A DNA stretch of 64,000 nucleotides from Apostichopus japonicus (GCF_037975245.1 NC_092581.1:74501-138500); one strand, 5' to 3'. Positions 13,430 through 27,144 are shown, counted from the first letter of the stretch. The notes: generated by a model not told the origin, from the sequence alone. Translations and numbers: made by a program.

Positions 13430-14330
13430 AACTTTAAGTATTAGAAACGAACATAGATTTATATCAACTGCTGTCGTGGCGCGGTTGGTTGCTCTGTACC
13501 TCGAGAGCGTATTTTGGATCGCGGGCTCGAGACCAGGTGGGGGCAGTTTGCTTTTGCCGCGATCTTATACGGTCTCTGGGAAATTTAAGTATTAGAAACG
13601 AACATAGATTTATATCAACTGCTGTCGTGGCGCGGTTGGTTGCTCTGTACCTCGAGAGCGTGACGTATTTTGGATCGCGGGCTCGAGACCAGGTGGGGGC
13701 AGTTTGCTTTTGCCGCGATCTGGTACGGTCTCTGGGAACTTTAAGTATTAGAAACGAACATAGATTTATATCAACTGCTGTCGTGGCGCGGTTGGTTGCT
13801 CTGTACCTCGAGAGCGTGACGTATTTTGGATCGCGGGCTCGAGACCAGGTAGGGGCAGTTTGCTTTTGCCGCGATCTCATACCGTCTCTGGAACTTTAAG
13901 TATTAGAAACGAACATAGATTTATATCAACTGCTGTCGTGGCGCGGTTGGTTGCTCTGTACCTCGAGAGCGTGACGTATTTTGGATCGCGGGCTCGAGAC
14001 CAGGTGGGGGCAGTTTGCTTTTGCCGCGATCTCATACGGTCTCTGAGAACTTTAAGTATTAGAAACGAACATAGATTTATATCAACTGCTGTCGTGGCGC
14101 GGTTGCTTGCTCTGTACCTCGAGAGCATATTTTGGATCGCGGGCTCGAGACCAGGTGGGGGCAGTTTGCTTTTGCCGCGATCTTATACGGTCTCTGGGAA
14201 ATTTAAGTATTAGAAACGAACATAGATTTATATCAACTGCTGTCGTGGCGCGGTTGGTTGCTCTGTACCTCGAGAGCGTGACGTATTTTGGATCGCGGGC
14301 TCGAGACCAGGTGGGGGCAGTTTGCTTTTG
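13430..14330 (+). repeat. Duplicated segment C copy 1 (partner 15131-16031)
   Basis: Matches 15131-16031 at an offset of 1701 bp (11 monomers). Shared markers are AGCGTATTTTGG (13507 and 15208), GGGAAATTTAAG, CTCATACCGTCTC and AGCATATTTTGG (14124 and 15827). Differences seen are GGTAGGGG near 13852 against GGTGGGGG, and GGTTGCTTGC near 14106 against GGTTGGTTGC. Confidence 0.8.
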
Positions 14331-15130
14331 CCGCGATCTCATACGGTCTCTGGAACTTTAAGTATTAGAAACGAACATAGATTTATATCAACTGCTGTCG
14401 TGGCGCGGTTGGTTGCTCTGTACCTCGAGAGCGTGACGTATTTTGGATCGCGGGCTCGAGACCAGGTAGGGGCAGTTTGCTTTTGCCGCGATCTGATACG
14501 GTCTCTGGGAACTTTAAGTATTAGAAACGAACATAGATTTATATCAACTGCTGTCGTGGCGCGGTTGGTTGCTCTGTACCTCGAGAGGTGACGTATTTTG
14601 GATCGCGGGCTCGAGACCAGGTGGGGGCAGTTTGCTTTTGCCTCGATCTCATACGGTCTCTGGAACTTTAAGTATTAGAAACGAACATAGATTTATATCA
14701 ACTGCTGTCGTGGCGCGGTTGGTTGCTCTGTACCTCGAGAGCGTGACGTATTTTGGATCGCGGGCTCGAGACCAGGTGGGGGCAGTTTGCTTTTGCCGCG
14801 ATCTTATACGGTCTCTGAGAACTTTAAGTATTAGAAACGAACATAGATTTATATCAACTGCTGAAGGGCGCGGTTGGTTGCTCTGTACCTCGAGAGCGTG
14901 ACGTATTTTGGATCGCGGGCTCGAGACCAGGTGGGGGCAGTTTGCTTTTTCCGCGATCTTATACGGTATCTGGAAACTTTAAGTATTAGAAACGAACATA
15001 GATTTATATCAACTGCTGTCGTGGCGCGGTTGGTTGCTCTGTACCTCGAGAGCGTGACGTATTTTGGATCGCGGGCTCGAGACCAGGTGGGGGCAGTTTG
15101 CTTTTGCCGCGATCTCATACGGTCTCTGAG

Positions 15131-16031
15131 AACTTTAAGTATTAGAAACGAACATAGATTTATATCAACTGCTGTCGTGGCGCGGTTGGTTGCTCTGTAC
15201 CTCGAGAGCGTATTTTGGATCGCGGGCTCGAGACCAGGTGGGGGCAGTTTGCTTTTGCCGCGATCTTATACGGTCTCTGGGAAATTTAAGTATTAGAAAC
15301 GAACATAGATTTATATCAACTGCTGTCGTGGCGCGGTTGGTTGCTCTGTACCTCGAGAGCGTGACGTATTTTGGATCGCGGGCTCGAGACCAGGTGGGGG
15401 CAGTTTGCTTTTGCCGCGATCTGGTACGGTCTCTGGGAACTTTAAGTATTAGAAACGAACATAGATTTATATCAACTGCTGTCGTGGCGCGGTTGGTTGC
15501 TCTGTACCTCGAGAGCGTGACGTATTTTGGATCGCGGGCTCGAGACCAGGTGGGGGCAGTTTGCTTTTGCCGCGATCTCATACCGTCTCTGGAACTTTAA
15601 GTATTAGAAACGAACATAGATTTATATCAACTGCTGTCGTGGCGCGGTTGGTTGCTCTGTACCTCGAGAGCGTGACGTATTTTGGATCGCGGGCTCGAGA
15701 CCAGGTGGGGGCAGTTTGCTTTTGCCGCGATCTCATACGGTCTCTGAGAACTTTAAGTATTAGAAACGAACATAGATTTATATCAACTGCTGTCGTGGCG
15801 CGGTTGGTTGCTCTGTACCTCGAGAGCATATTTTGGATCGCGGGCTCGAGACCAGGTGGGGGCAGTTTGCTTTTGCCGCGATCTTATACGGTCTCTGGGA
15901 AATTTAAGTATTAGAAACGAACATAGATTTATATCAACTGCTGTCGTGGCGCGGTTGGTTGCTCTGTACCTCGAGAGCGTGACGTATTTTGGATCGCGGG
16001 CTCGAGACCAGGTGGGGGCAGTTTGCTTTTG
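15131..16031 (+). repeat. Duplicated segment C copy 2 (partner 13430-14330)
   Basis: Second copy of the 1701-bp-offset duplication. Part of it (AGCGTATTTTGG through CTCATACCGTCTC) also resembles 24.83-25.22 kb and 26.69-27.08 kb, so this module has been copied some 10 kb away within the same array. Confidence 0.8.
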
Positions 16032-16974
16032 CCTCGATCTCATACGGTCTCTGGAACTTTAAGTATTAGAAACGAACATAGATTTATATCAACTGCTGTC
16101 GTGGCGCGGTTGGTTGCTCTGTACCTCGAGAGCGTGACGTATTTTGGATCGCGGGCTCGAGACCAGGTAGGGGCAGTTTGCTTTTGCCGCGATCTTATAC
16201 GGTCTCTGGAACTTTAAGTATTAGAAACGAACATAGATTTATATCAACTGCTGTCGTGGCGCGGTTGGTTGCTCTGTACCTCGAGAGCGTGACGTATTTT
16301 GGATCGCGGGCTCGAGACCAGGTGGGGGCAGTTTGCATTTGCCGCGATCTGGTACGGTCTCTGGGAACTTTAAGTATTAGAAACGAACATAGATTTATAT
16401 CAACTGCTGTCGTGGCGCGGTTGGTTGCTCTGTACCTCGAGAGCGTGACGTATTTTGGATCGCGGGCTCGAGACCAGGTAGGGGCAGTTTGCTTTTGCCG
16501 CGATCTTATACGGTCTCTGGAACTTTAAGTATTAGAAACGAACATAGATTTATATCAACTGCTGTCGTGGCGCGGTTGGTTGCTCTGTACCTCGAGAGCG
16601 TGACGTATTTTGGATCGCGGGCTCGAGACCAGGTGTTGGCAGTTTGCTTTTGCCTCGATCTCATACGGTCTCTGGAACTTTAAGTATTAGAAACGAACAT
16701 AGATTTATATCAACTGCTGTCGTGGCGCGGTTGGTTGCTCTGTACCTCGAGAGCGTGACGTATTTTGGATCGCGGGCTCGAGACCAGGTGGGGGCAGTTT
16801 GCTTTTGCCGCGATCTTATACGGTCTCTGAGAACTTTAAGTATTAGAAACGAACATAGATTTATATCAACTGCTGAAGGGCGCGGTTGGTTGTGCTCTGT
16901 AACTCGAGAGCTTGACGTATTTTGGATCGCGGGCTCGAGACCAGGTGGGGGCAGTTTGCTTTTGCCGCGATCTT

Positions 16975-17355
16975 ATACGGTATCTGGAAACTTTAAGTAT
17001 TAGAAACGAACATAGATTTATATCAACTGCTGTCGTGGCGCGGTTGGTTGCTCTGTACCTCAAGAGCGTGACGTATTTTGGATCGCGGGCTCGAGACCAG
17101 GTGGGGGCAGTTTGCTTTTGCCGCGATCTCATACGGTCTCTGAGAACTTTAAGTATTAGAAACGAACATAGATTTATATCAACTGCTGTCGTGGCGCGGT
17201 TGGTTGCTCTGTACCTCGAGAGCGTATTTTGGATCGCGGGCTCGAGACCAGGTGGGGGCAGTTTGCTTTTGCCGCGATCTTATACGGTCTCTGGGAAATT
17301 TAAGTATTAGAAACGAACATAGATTTATATCAACTGCTGTCGTGGCGCGGTTGGT
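16975..17355 (+). repeat. Duplicated segment D copy 1 (partner 17750-18130)
   Basis: Short-range duplication at an offset of 775 bp (five monomers, some carrying the 5-bp deletion). Both copies share GGTATCTGGAAAC, the rare ACCTCAAGAGCG that destroys one CTCGAG site (17061 and 17836), AGCGTATTTTGG and GGGAAATTTAAG. The CTCAAGAG change marks them as each other's nearest relatives. Confidence 0.82.
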
Positions 17356-17749
17356 TGCTCTGTACCTCGAGAGCGTGACGTATTTTGGATCGCGGGCTCG
17401 AGACCAGGTGGGGGCAGTTTGCTTTTGCCGCGATCTGGTACGGTCTCTGGGAACTTTAAGTATTAGAAACGAACATAGATTTATATCAACTGCTGTCGTG
17501 GCGCGGTTGGTTGCTCTGTACCTCGAGAGCGTGACGTATTTTGGATCGCGGGCTCGAGACCAGGTAGGGGCAGTTTGCTTTTGCCGCGATCTTATACGGT
17601 CTCTGGGAACTTTAAGTATTAGAAACGAACATAGATTTATATCAACTGCTGTCGTGGCGCGGTTGGTTGCTCTGTACCTCGAGAGCGTGACGTATTTTGG
17701 ATCGCGGGCTCGAGACCAGGTGGGGGCAGTTTGCTTTTGCCGCGATCTC

Positions 17750-18130
17750 ATACGGTATCTGGAAACTTTAAGTATTAGAAACGAACATAGATTTATATCA
17801 ACTGCTGTCGTGGCGCGGTTGGTTGCTCTGTACCTCAAGAGCGTGACGTATTTTGGATCGCGGGCTCGAGACCAGGTGGGGGCAGTTTGCTTTTGCCGCG
17901 ATCTCATACGGTCTCTGAGAACTTTAAGTATTAGAAACGAACATAGATTTATATCAACTGCTGTCGTGGCGCGGTTGGTTGCTCTGTACCTCGAGAGCGT
18001 ATTTTGGATCGCGGGCTCGAGACCAGGTGGGGGCAGTTTGCTTTTGCCGCGATCTTATACGGTCTCTGGGAAATTTAAGTATTAGAAACGAACATAGATT
18101 TATATCAACTGCTGTCGTGGCGCGGTTGGT
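17750..18130 (+). repeat. Duplicated segment D copy 2 (partner 16975-17355)
   Basis: Second copy. The match ends near 18131, where this copy acquires the 2-bp gain GGTTGTGCTC that the first copy lacks. Confidence 0.82.
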
Positions 18131-21100
18131 TGTGCTCTGTACCTCGAGAGCGTGACGTATTTTGGATCGCGGGCTCGAGACCAGGTGGGGGCAGTTTGCT
18201 TTTGCCGCGATCTTATACGGTCTCTGGAACTTTAAGTATTAGAAACGAACATAGATTTATATCAACTGCTGTCGTGGCGCGGTTGGTTGCTCTGTACCTC
18301 GAGAGCTTGACGTATTTTTGATCGCGGGCTCGAGACCAGGTGGGGGCAGTTTGCTTTTGCCGCGATCTTATACGGTCTCTGGAACTTTAAGTATTAGAAA
18401 CGAACATAGATTTATATCAACTGCTGTCGTGGCGCGGTTGGTTGCTCTGTACCTCGAGAGCGTGACGATTTTTGGATCGCGGGCTCGAGACCAGGTGGGG
18501 GCAGTTTGCTTTTGCCGCGATCTTATACGGTCTCTGGGAACTTTAAGTATTAGAAACGAACATAGATTTATATCAACTGCTGTCGTGGCGCGGTTGGTTG
18601 CTCTGTACCTCGAGAGCGTGACGATTTTTGGATCGCGGGCTCGAGACCAGGTGGGGGCAGTTTGCTTTTGCCGCGATCTTATACGGTATCTGGGAACTTT
18701 AAGTATTAGAAACGAACATAGATTTATATCAACTGCTGTCGTGGCGCGGTTGGTTGCTCTGTACCTCGAGAGCGTGACGTATTTTTGATCGCGGGCTCGT
18801 GACCAGGTGGGGGCAGTTTGCTTTTGCCGCGATCTTATACGGTCTCTGGAACTTTAAGTATTAGAAACGAACATAGATTTATATCAACTGCTGTCGTGGC
18901 GCGGTTGGTTGCTCTGTACCTCGAGAGCGTGACGTATTTTGGATCGCGGGCTCGAGACCAGGTAGGGGCAGTTTGCTTTTGCCGCGATCTTATACGGTCT
19001 CTGGAACTTTAAGTATTAGAAACGAACATAGATTTATATCAACTGCTGTCGTGGCGCGGTTGGTTGCTCTGTACCTCGAGAGCGTGACGTATTTTGGATC
19101 GCGGGCTCGTGACCAGGTGGGGGCAGTTTGCTTTTGCCTCGATCTCATACGGTCTCTGAGAACTTTAAGTATTAGAAACGAACATAGATTTATATCAACT
19201 GCTGTCGTGGCGCGGTTGGTTGCTCTGTACCTCGAGAGCGTGACGTATTTTGGATCGCGGGCTCGAGACCAGGTGGGGGCAGTTTGCTTTTGCCGCGATC
19301 TTATACGGTCTCTGGGAACTTTAAGTATTAGAAACGAACATAGATTTATATCAACTGCTGTCGTGGCGCGGTTGGTTGCTCTGTACCTCGAGAGCGTGAC
19401 GATTTTTGGATCGCGGGCTCGAGACCAGGTGGGGGCAGTTTGCTTTTGCCGCGATCTCATACGGTCTCTGGGAACTTTAAGTATTAGAAACGAACATAGA
19501 TTTATATCAACTGCTGTCGTGGCGCGGTTGGTTGCTCTGTACCTCGAGAGCGTGACGATTTTTGGATCGCGGGCTCGAGACCAGGTGGGGGCAGTTTGCT
19601 TTTGCCGCGATCTTATACGGTATCTGGGAACTTTAAGTATTAGAAACGAACATAGATTTATATCAACTGCTGTCGTGGCGCGGTTGGTTGCTCTGTACCT
19701 CGAGAGCGTGACGTATTTTGGATCGCGGGCTCGAGACCAGGTGGGGGCAGTTTGCTTTTGCCTCGATCTCATACGGTCTCTGGAACTTTAAGTATTAGAA
19801 ACGAACATAGATTTATATCAACTGCTGTCGTGGCGCGGTTGGTTGCTCTGTACCTCGAGAGCGTGACGTATTTTGGATCGCGGGCTCGAGACCAGGTGGG
19901 GCAGTTTGCTTTTGCCGCGATCTTGTACGGTTTCTAGGAACTTTAAGTATTAGAAACGAACATAGATTTATATCAACTGCTGTCGTGGCGCGGTTTGTTG
20001 CTCTGTAACTCGAGAGCTTGACGTATTTTGGATCGCGGGCTCGAGACCAGGTGGGGGCAGTTTGCTTTTGCCGCGATCTTATACGGTATCTGGGAACTTT
20101 AAGTATTAGAAACGAACATAGATTTATATCAACTGCTGTCGTGGCGCGGTTTGTTGCTCTGTAACTCGAGAGCTTGACGTATTTTGGATCGCGGGCTCGA
20201 GACCAGGTGGGGGCAGTTTGCTTTTGCCGCGATCTTATACGGTATCTGGGAACTTTAAGTATTAGAAACGAACATAGATTTATATCAACTGCTGTCGTGG
20301 CGCGGTTGGTTGCTCTGTACCTCGAGAGCGTGACGTATTTTGGATCGCGGGCTCGAGACCAGGTGGGGGCAGTTTGCTTTTGCCGCGATCTGGTACGGTC
20401 TCTGGGAACTTTAAGTATTAGAAACGAACATAGATTTATATCAACTGCTGTCGTGGCGCGGTTGGTTGCTCTGTACCTCGAGAGCGTGACGATTTTTGGA
20501 TCGCGGGCTCGAGACCAGGTGGGGGTAGTTTGCTTTTGCCGCGATCTTATACGGTCTCTGGGAACTTTAAGTATTAGAAACGAACATAGATTTATATCAA
20601 CTGCTGTCGTGGCGCGGTTGGTTGCTCTGTACCTCGAGAGCGTGACGATTTTTGGATCGCGGGCTCGAGACCAGGTGGGGGCAGTTTGCTTTTGCCGCGA
20701 TCTTATACGGTCTCTGGGAACTTTAAGTATTAGAAACGAACATAGATTTATATCAACTGCTGTCGTGGCGCGGTTGGTTGCTCTGTACCTCGAGAGCGTG
20801 ACGATTTTTGGATCGCGGGCTCGAGACCAGGTGGGGGCAGTTTGCTTTTGCCGCGATCTTATACGGTCTCTGGGAACTTTAAGTATTAGAAACGAACATA
20901 GATTTATATCAACTGCTGTCGTGGCGCGGTTGGTTGCTCTGTACCTCGAGAGCGTGACGTATTTTTGATCGCGGGCTCGTGACCAGGTGGGGGCAGTTTG
21001 CTTTTGCCGCGATCTTATACGGTATCTGGAACTTTAAGTATTAGAAACGAACATAGATTTATATCAACTGCTGTCGTGGCGCGGTTGGTTGCTCTGTACC

Positions 21101-21240
21101 TCGAGAGCGTGACGTATTTTGGATCGCGGGCTCGAGACCAGGTGGGGGCAGTTTGCTTTTGCCGCGATCTGGTACGGTCTCTGGGAACTTTAAGTATTAG
21201 AAACGAACATAGATTTATATCAACTGCTGTCGTGGCGCGG
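18131..21240 (+). repeat. Array segment related to 7.8-12 kb
   Basis: T5-spacer monomers (GACGATTTTTGG near 18464, 18619, 19397, 19553, 20487, 20643 and 20799) and GGTTTGTTGCTC copies (near 19993 and 20151) return here after being absent between 12 and 18 kb. Bases 19733-20644 are the copy of 11205-11960 carrying one extra monomer. TTTTTGATCGCGG replaces TTTTGGATCGCGG in copies near 18317, 18786 and 20966. No gene is seen. Confidence 0.78.
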
Positions 21241-21289
21241 TTGGTTGCTCTGTACCTCGAGAGCGTGACGTATTTTGGATCGCGGGGTC

Positions 21290-22130
21290 GAGACTAGGTG
21301 GGGGCAGTTTGCTTTTGTCGCGATCTTATACGGTCTCTGGGAACTTTAAGTATTAGAAACGAACATAGATTTATATCAACTGCTGTCAAGGCGCGGTTGG
21401 TTGCTCTGTACCTCGAGAGCGTGACGTATTTTGGATCGCGGGGTCGAGACCAGGTGGGGGCAGTTTGCTTTTGCCGCGATCTCATACGGTCTCTGGGAAC
21501 TTTAAGTATTAGAAACGAACATAGATTTATATCAACTGCAGTCGTGGCGCGGTTGGTTGCTCTGTACCTCGAGAGCGTGACGTATTTTGGATCGCGGGCT
21601 CGAGACCAGGTGGGGGCAGTTTGCTTTTGCCGCGATCTTATACGGTCTCTGGGAACTTTAAGTATTAGAAACGAACATAGATTTATATCAACTGCTGTCG
21701 TGGCGCGGTTGGTTGCTCTGTACCTCGAGAGCGTGACGTATTTTGGATCGCGGGCTCGAGACCAGGTGGGGCAGTTTGCTTTTGCCGCGATCTCATACGG
21801 TCTCTGGGAACTTTAAGTATTAGAAACGAACATAGATTGATATCAACTGCTGTCGTGGCGCGGTTGGTTGCTCTGTACCTCGAGAGCGTGACGTATTTTG
21901 GATCGCGGGCTCGAGACCAGGTGGGGCAGTTTGCTTTTGCCGCGATCTTGTACGGTCTCTGGATCTTTAAGTATTAGAAACGAACATAGATTTATATCAA
22001 CTGCTGTCGTGGCGCGGTTGGTTGCTCTGTACCTCGAGAGCGTGACGTATTTTGGATCGCGGGCTCGAGACCAGGTGGGGCAGTTTGCTTTTGCCGCGAT
22101 CTTGTACGGTCTCTGGAACTTTAAGTATTA
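21290..22130 (+). repeat. Duplicated segment E copy 1 (partner ~22998-23838)
   Basis: Matches the later segment at an offset of 1708 bp (11 monomers). Shared markers are GCTGTCAAGGCGCGG (21385 and 23093), ATCAACTGCAGTCG and GGTCTCTGGATC. A shorter third relative begins at 22470. CGGGGTCGAGAC near 21286 and 21441 is private to this copy and breaks the CTCGAG and B-box match. One monomer near 21836 has AGATTGATATC. Confidence 0.78.
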
Positions 22131-22997
22131 GAAACGAACATAGATTTATATCAACTGCTGTCGTGGCGCGGTTGGTTGCTCTGTAACTCGAGAGCTTGAC
22201 GTATTTTGGATCGCGGGCTTGAGACCAGGTGGGGGCAGTTTGCTTTTGCCGCGATCTTATACGGTATCTGAAACTTTAAGTATTAGAAACGAACATAGAT
22301 TTATATCAACTGCTGTCGTGGCGCGGTTGGTTGCTCTGTAACTCGAGAGCGTGACGTATTTTGGATCGCGGGCTCGAGACCAGGTGGGGCAGTTTGCTTT
22401 TGTCGCGATCTTATACGGTCTCTGGGAACTTTAAGTATTAGAAACGAACATAGATTTATATCAACTGCTGTCAAGGCGCGGTTGGTTGCTCTGTACCTCG
22501 AGAGCGTGACGTATTTTGGATCGCGGGCTCGAGACCAGGTGGGGGCAGTTTGCTTTTGCCGCGATCTCATACGGTCTCTGGGAACTTTAAGTATTAGAAA
22601 CGAACATAGATTTATATCAACTGCAGTCGTGGCGCGGTTGGTTGCTCTGTACCTCGAGAGCGTGACGTATTTTGGATCGCGGGCTCGAGACCAGGTGGGG
22701 GCAGTTTGCTTTTGCCGCGATCTTATACGGTCTCTGGGAACTTTAAGTATTAGAAACGAACATAGATTTATATCAACTGCTGTCGTGGCGCGGTTGGTTG
22801 CTCTGTACCTCGAGAGCGTGACGTATTTTGGATCGCGGGCTCGAGACCAGGTGGGGCAGTTTGCTTTTGCCGCGATCTTATACGGTCTCTGGGAACTTTA
22901 AGTATTAGAAACGAACATAGATTTATATCAACTGCTGTCGTGGCGCGGTTGGTTGCTCTGTACCTCGAGAGCGTGACGTATTTTGGATCGCGGGCTC

Positions 22998-23838
22998 GAG
23001 ACCAGGTGGGGGCAGTTTGCTTTTGTCGCGATCTTATACGGTCTCTGGGAACTTTAAGTATTAGAAACGAACATAGATTTATATCAACTGCTGTCAAGGC
23101 GCGGTTGGTTGCTCTGTACCTCGAGAGCGTGACGTATTTTGGATCGCGGGCTCGAGACCAGGTGGGGGCAGTTTGCTTTTGCCGCGATCTCATACGGTCT
23201 CTGGGAACTTTAAGTATTAGAAACGAACATAGATTTATATCAACTGCAGTCGTGGCGCGGTTGGTTGCTCTGTACCTCGAGAGCGTGACGTATTTTGGAT
23301 CGCGGGCTCGAGACCAGGTGGGGGCAGTTTGCTTTTGCCGCGATCTGATACGGTCTCTGGGAACTTTAAGTATTAGAAACGAACATAGATTTATATCAAC
23401 TGCTGTCGTGGCGCGGTTGGTTGCTCTGTACCTCGAGAGCGTGACGTATTTTGGATCGCGGGCTCGAGACCAGGTGGGGCAGTTTGCTTTTGCCGCGATC
23501 TTATACGGTCTCTGGGAACTTTAAGTATTAGAAACGAACATAGATTTATATCAACTGCTGTCGTGGCGCGGTTGGTTGCTCTGTACCTCGAGAGCGTGAC
23601 GTATTTTGGATCGCGGGCTCGAGACCAGGTGGGGCAGTTTGCTTTTGCCGCGATCTTGTACGGTCTCTGGATCTTTAAGTATTAGAAACGAACATAGATT
23701 TATATCAACTGCTGTCGTGGCGCGGTTGGTTGCTCTGTACCTCGAGAGCGTGACGTATTTTGGATCGCGGGCTCGAGACCAGGTGGGGCAGTCTGCTTTT
23801 GCCGCGATCTTGTACGGTCTCTGGAACTTTAAGTATTA
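22998..23838 (+). repeat. Duplicated segment E copy 2 (partner 21290-22130)
   Basis: Second copy of the 1708-bp-offset duplication, here with the normal GGGCTCGAGACC. One monomer near 23790 has GCAGTCTGC instead of GCAGTTTGC. In the GTCAAGG monomers the first base of the A-box-like element is A rather than T. Confidence 0.78.
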
Positions 23839-25285
23839 GAAACGAACATAGATTTATATCAACTGCTGTCGTGGCGCGGTTGGTTGCTCTGTACCTCGAG
23901 AGCTTGACGTATTTTGGATCGCGGGCTCGAGACCAGGTGGGGGCAGTTTGCTTTTGCCGCGATCTTATACGGTCTCTGGAACTTTAAGTATTAGAAACGA
24001 ACATAGATTTATATCAACTGCTGTCGTGGCGCGGTTGGTTGCTCTGTAACTCGAGAGCTTGACGTATTTTGGATCGCGGGCTTGAGACCAGGTGGGGGCA
24101 GTTTGCTTTTGCCGCGATCTTATACGGTATCTGAAACTTTAAGTATTAGAAACGAACATAGATTTATATCAACTGCTGTCGTGGCGCGGTTGGTTGCTCT
24201 GTACCTCGAGAGCGTGACGTACTTGGATCGCGGGCTCGAAACCAGGTGTGGGCAGTTTGCTTTTGCCGCGATCTTATACGGTCTCTGGGAAATTTAAGTA
24301 TTAGAAACGAACATAGATTTATATCAACTGCTGTCGTGGCGCGGTTGGTTGTTCTGTACCTCGAGAGCGTGACGTATTTTGGATCGCGGGCTCGAGACCA
24401 GGTGGGGGCAGTTTGCTTTTGCCGCGATCTCATACGGTCTCTGGGAACTTTAATTATTAGAAACGAACATAGATTTATATCAACTGCTGTCGTGGCGCGG
24501 TTGGTTGCTCTGTACCTCGAGAGCGTGACGATTTTTGGATCGCGGGCTCGAGACCAGGTGGGGGCAGTTTGCTTTTGCCGCGATCTCATACGGTCTCTGG
24601 GAACTTTAAGTATTAGAAACGAACATAGATTTATATCAACTGCTGTCGTGGCGCGGTTGGTTGCTCTGTACCTCGAGAGCGTGACGTATTTTGGATCGCA
24701 CGCTCGAGACCAGGTGGGGGCAGTTTGCTTTTGTGCGATCTTGTACGGTCTCTGGAACTTTAAGTATTAGAAACGAACATAGATTTATATCAACTGCTGT
24801 CAAGGCGCGGTTGGTTGCTCTGTACCTCGAGAGCATATTTTGGATCGCGGGCTCGAGACCAAGTGGGGGCAGTTTGCTTTTGCCGCGATCTTATACGGTC
24901 TCTGGGAAATTTAAGTATTAGAAACGAACATAGATTTATATCAACTGCTGTCGTGGCGCGGTTGGTTGCTCTGTACCTCGAGAGCGTGACGTATTTTGGA
25001 TCGCGGGCTCGAGACCAGGTGGGGGCAGTTTGCTTTTGCCGCGATCTGGTACGGTCTCTGGGAACTTTAAGTATTAGAAACGAACATAGATTTATATCAA
25101 CTGCTGTCGTGGCGCGGTTGGTTGCTCTGTACCTCGAGAGCGTGACGTATTTTGGATCGCGGGCTCGAGACCAGGTGGGGGCAGTTTGCTTTTGCCGCGA
25201 TCTCATACCGTCTCTGGAACTTTAAGTATTAGAAACGAACATAGATTTATATCAACTGCTGTCGTGGCGCGGTTGGTTGCTCTGT
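23820..25285 (+). repeat. Duplicated segment F copy 1 (partner 25680-27144)
   Basis: Matches 25680-27144 at an offset of 1860 bp, falling to 1859 after a 1-bp loss near 26410 in the second copy. Shared rare markers are GGGCTTGAGACC, GGTATCTGAAAC, GACGTACTTGGATC (1 bp short), CTCGAAACCAGGTGTGG, TTTAATTATTAG, GGATCGCACGCTC, TTTTGTGCGATC and AGCATATTTTGG. Differences include GTCAAGG (24801) versus GTCGTGG, and CTGGTA (25047) versus CTTATA. Confidence 0.85.
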
Positions 25286-25679
25286 AACTCGAGAGCTTGA
25301 CGTATTTTGGATCGCGGGCTCGAGACCAGGTGGGGGCAGTTTGCTTTTGCCGCGATCTTATACGGTATCTGGGAACTTTAAGTATTAGAAACGAACATAG
25401 ATTTATATCAACTGCTGTCGTGGCGCGGTTGGTTGCTCTGTACCTCGAGAGCGTGACGTATTTTGGATCGCGGGCTCGAGACCAGGTGGGGGCAGTTTGC
25501 TTTTGCCGCGATCTCATACGGTCTCTGAGAACTTTAAGTATTAGAAACGAACATAGATTTATATCAACTGCTGTCGTTGCGCGGTTGGTTGCTCTGTACC
25601 TCGAGAGCGTGACGTATTTTGGATCGCGGGCTCGAGACCAGGTGGGGGCAGTTTGCTTTTGCCGCGATCTCATACGGTC

Positions 25680-27144
25680 TCTGGAACTTTAAGTATTAGA
25701 AACGAACATAGATTTATATCAACTGCTGTCGTGGCGCGGTTGGTTGCTCTGTACCTCGAGAGCTTGACGTATTTTGGATCGCGGGCTCGAGACCAGGTGG
25801 GGGCAGTTTGCTTTTGCCGCGATCTTGTACGGTCTCTGGAACTTTAAGTATTAGAAACGAACATAGATTTATATCAACTGCTGTCGTGGCGCGGTTGGTT
25901 GCTCTGTAACTCGAGAGCTTGACGTATTTTGGATCGCGGGCTTGAGACCAGGTGGGGGCAGTTTGCTTTTGCCGCGATCTTATACGGTATCTGAAACTTT
26001 AAGTATTAGAAACGAACATAGATTTATATCAACTGCTGTCGTGGCGCGGTTGGTTGCTCTGTACCTCGAGAGCGTGACGTACTTGGATCGCGGGCTCGAA
26101 ACCAGGTGTGGGCAGTTTGCTTTTGCCGCGATCTTATACGGTCTCTGGGAAATTTAAGTATTAGAAACGAACATAGATTTATATCAACTGCTGTCGTGGC
26201 GCGGTTGGTTGCTCTGTACCTCGAGAGCGTGACGTATTTTGGATCGCGGGCTCGAGACCAGGTGGGGGCAGTTTGCTTTTGCCGCGATCTCATACGGTCT
26301 CTGGGAACTTTAATTATTAGAAACGAACATAGATTTATATCAACTGCTGTCGTGGCGCGGTTGGTTGCCCTGTACCTCGAGAGCGTGACGATTTTTGGAT
26401 CGCGGGCTCGAGACCAGGTGGGGCAGTTTGCTTTTGCCGCGATCTCATACGGTCTCTGGGAACTTTAAGTATTAGAAACGAACATAGATTTATATCAACT
26501 GCTGTCGTGGCGCGGTTGGTTGCTCTGTACCTCGAGAGCGTGACGTATTTTGGATCGCACGCTCGAGACCAGGTGGGGGCAGTTTGCTTTTGTGCGATCT
26601 TGTACGGTCTCTGGAACTTTAAGTATTAGAAACGAACATAGATTTATATCAACTGCTGTCGTGGCGCGGTTGGTTGCTCTGTACCTCGAGAGCATATTTT
26701 GGATCGCGGGCTCGAGACCAAGTGGGGGCAGTTTGCTTTTGCCGCGATCTTATACGGTCTCTGGGAAATTTAAGTATTAGAAACGAACATAGATTTATAT
26801 CAACTGCTGTCGTGGCGCGGTTGGTTGCTCTGTACCTCGAGAGCGTGACGTATTTTGGATCGCGGGCTCGAGACCAGGTGGGGGCAGTTTGCTTTTGCCG
26901 CGATCTTATACGGTCTCTGGGAACTTTAAGTATTAGAAACGAACATAGATTTATATCAACTGCTGTCGTGGCGCGGTTGTTTGCTCTGTACCTCGAGAGC
27001 GTGACGTATTTTGGATCGCGGGCTCGAGACCAGGTGGGGGCAGTTTGCTTTTGCCGCGATCTCATACCGTCTCTGGAACTTTAAGTATTAGAAACGAACA
27101 TAGATTTATATCAACTGCTGTCGTGGCGCGGTTGGTTGCTCTGT
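25680..27144 (+). repeat. Duplicated segment F copy 2 (partner 23820-25285)
   Basis: Second copy, ending where 25285 onward has GTAACTCGAGAGCTTGACG and this copy has GTACCTCGAGAGCGTGACG. It carries private differences such as GGTTGCCCTGT near 26367 and GGTTGTTTGC near 26978. The accumulation of private changes suggests it is older than the near-identical blocks at 1.2-6.2 kb. Confidence 0.85.
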
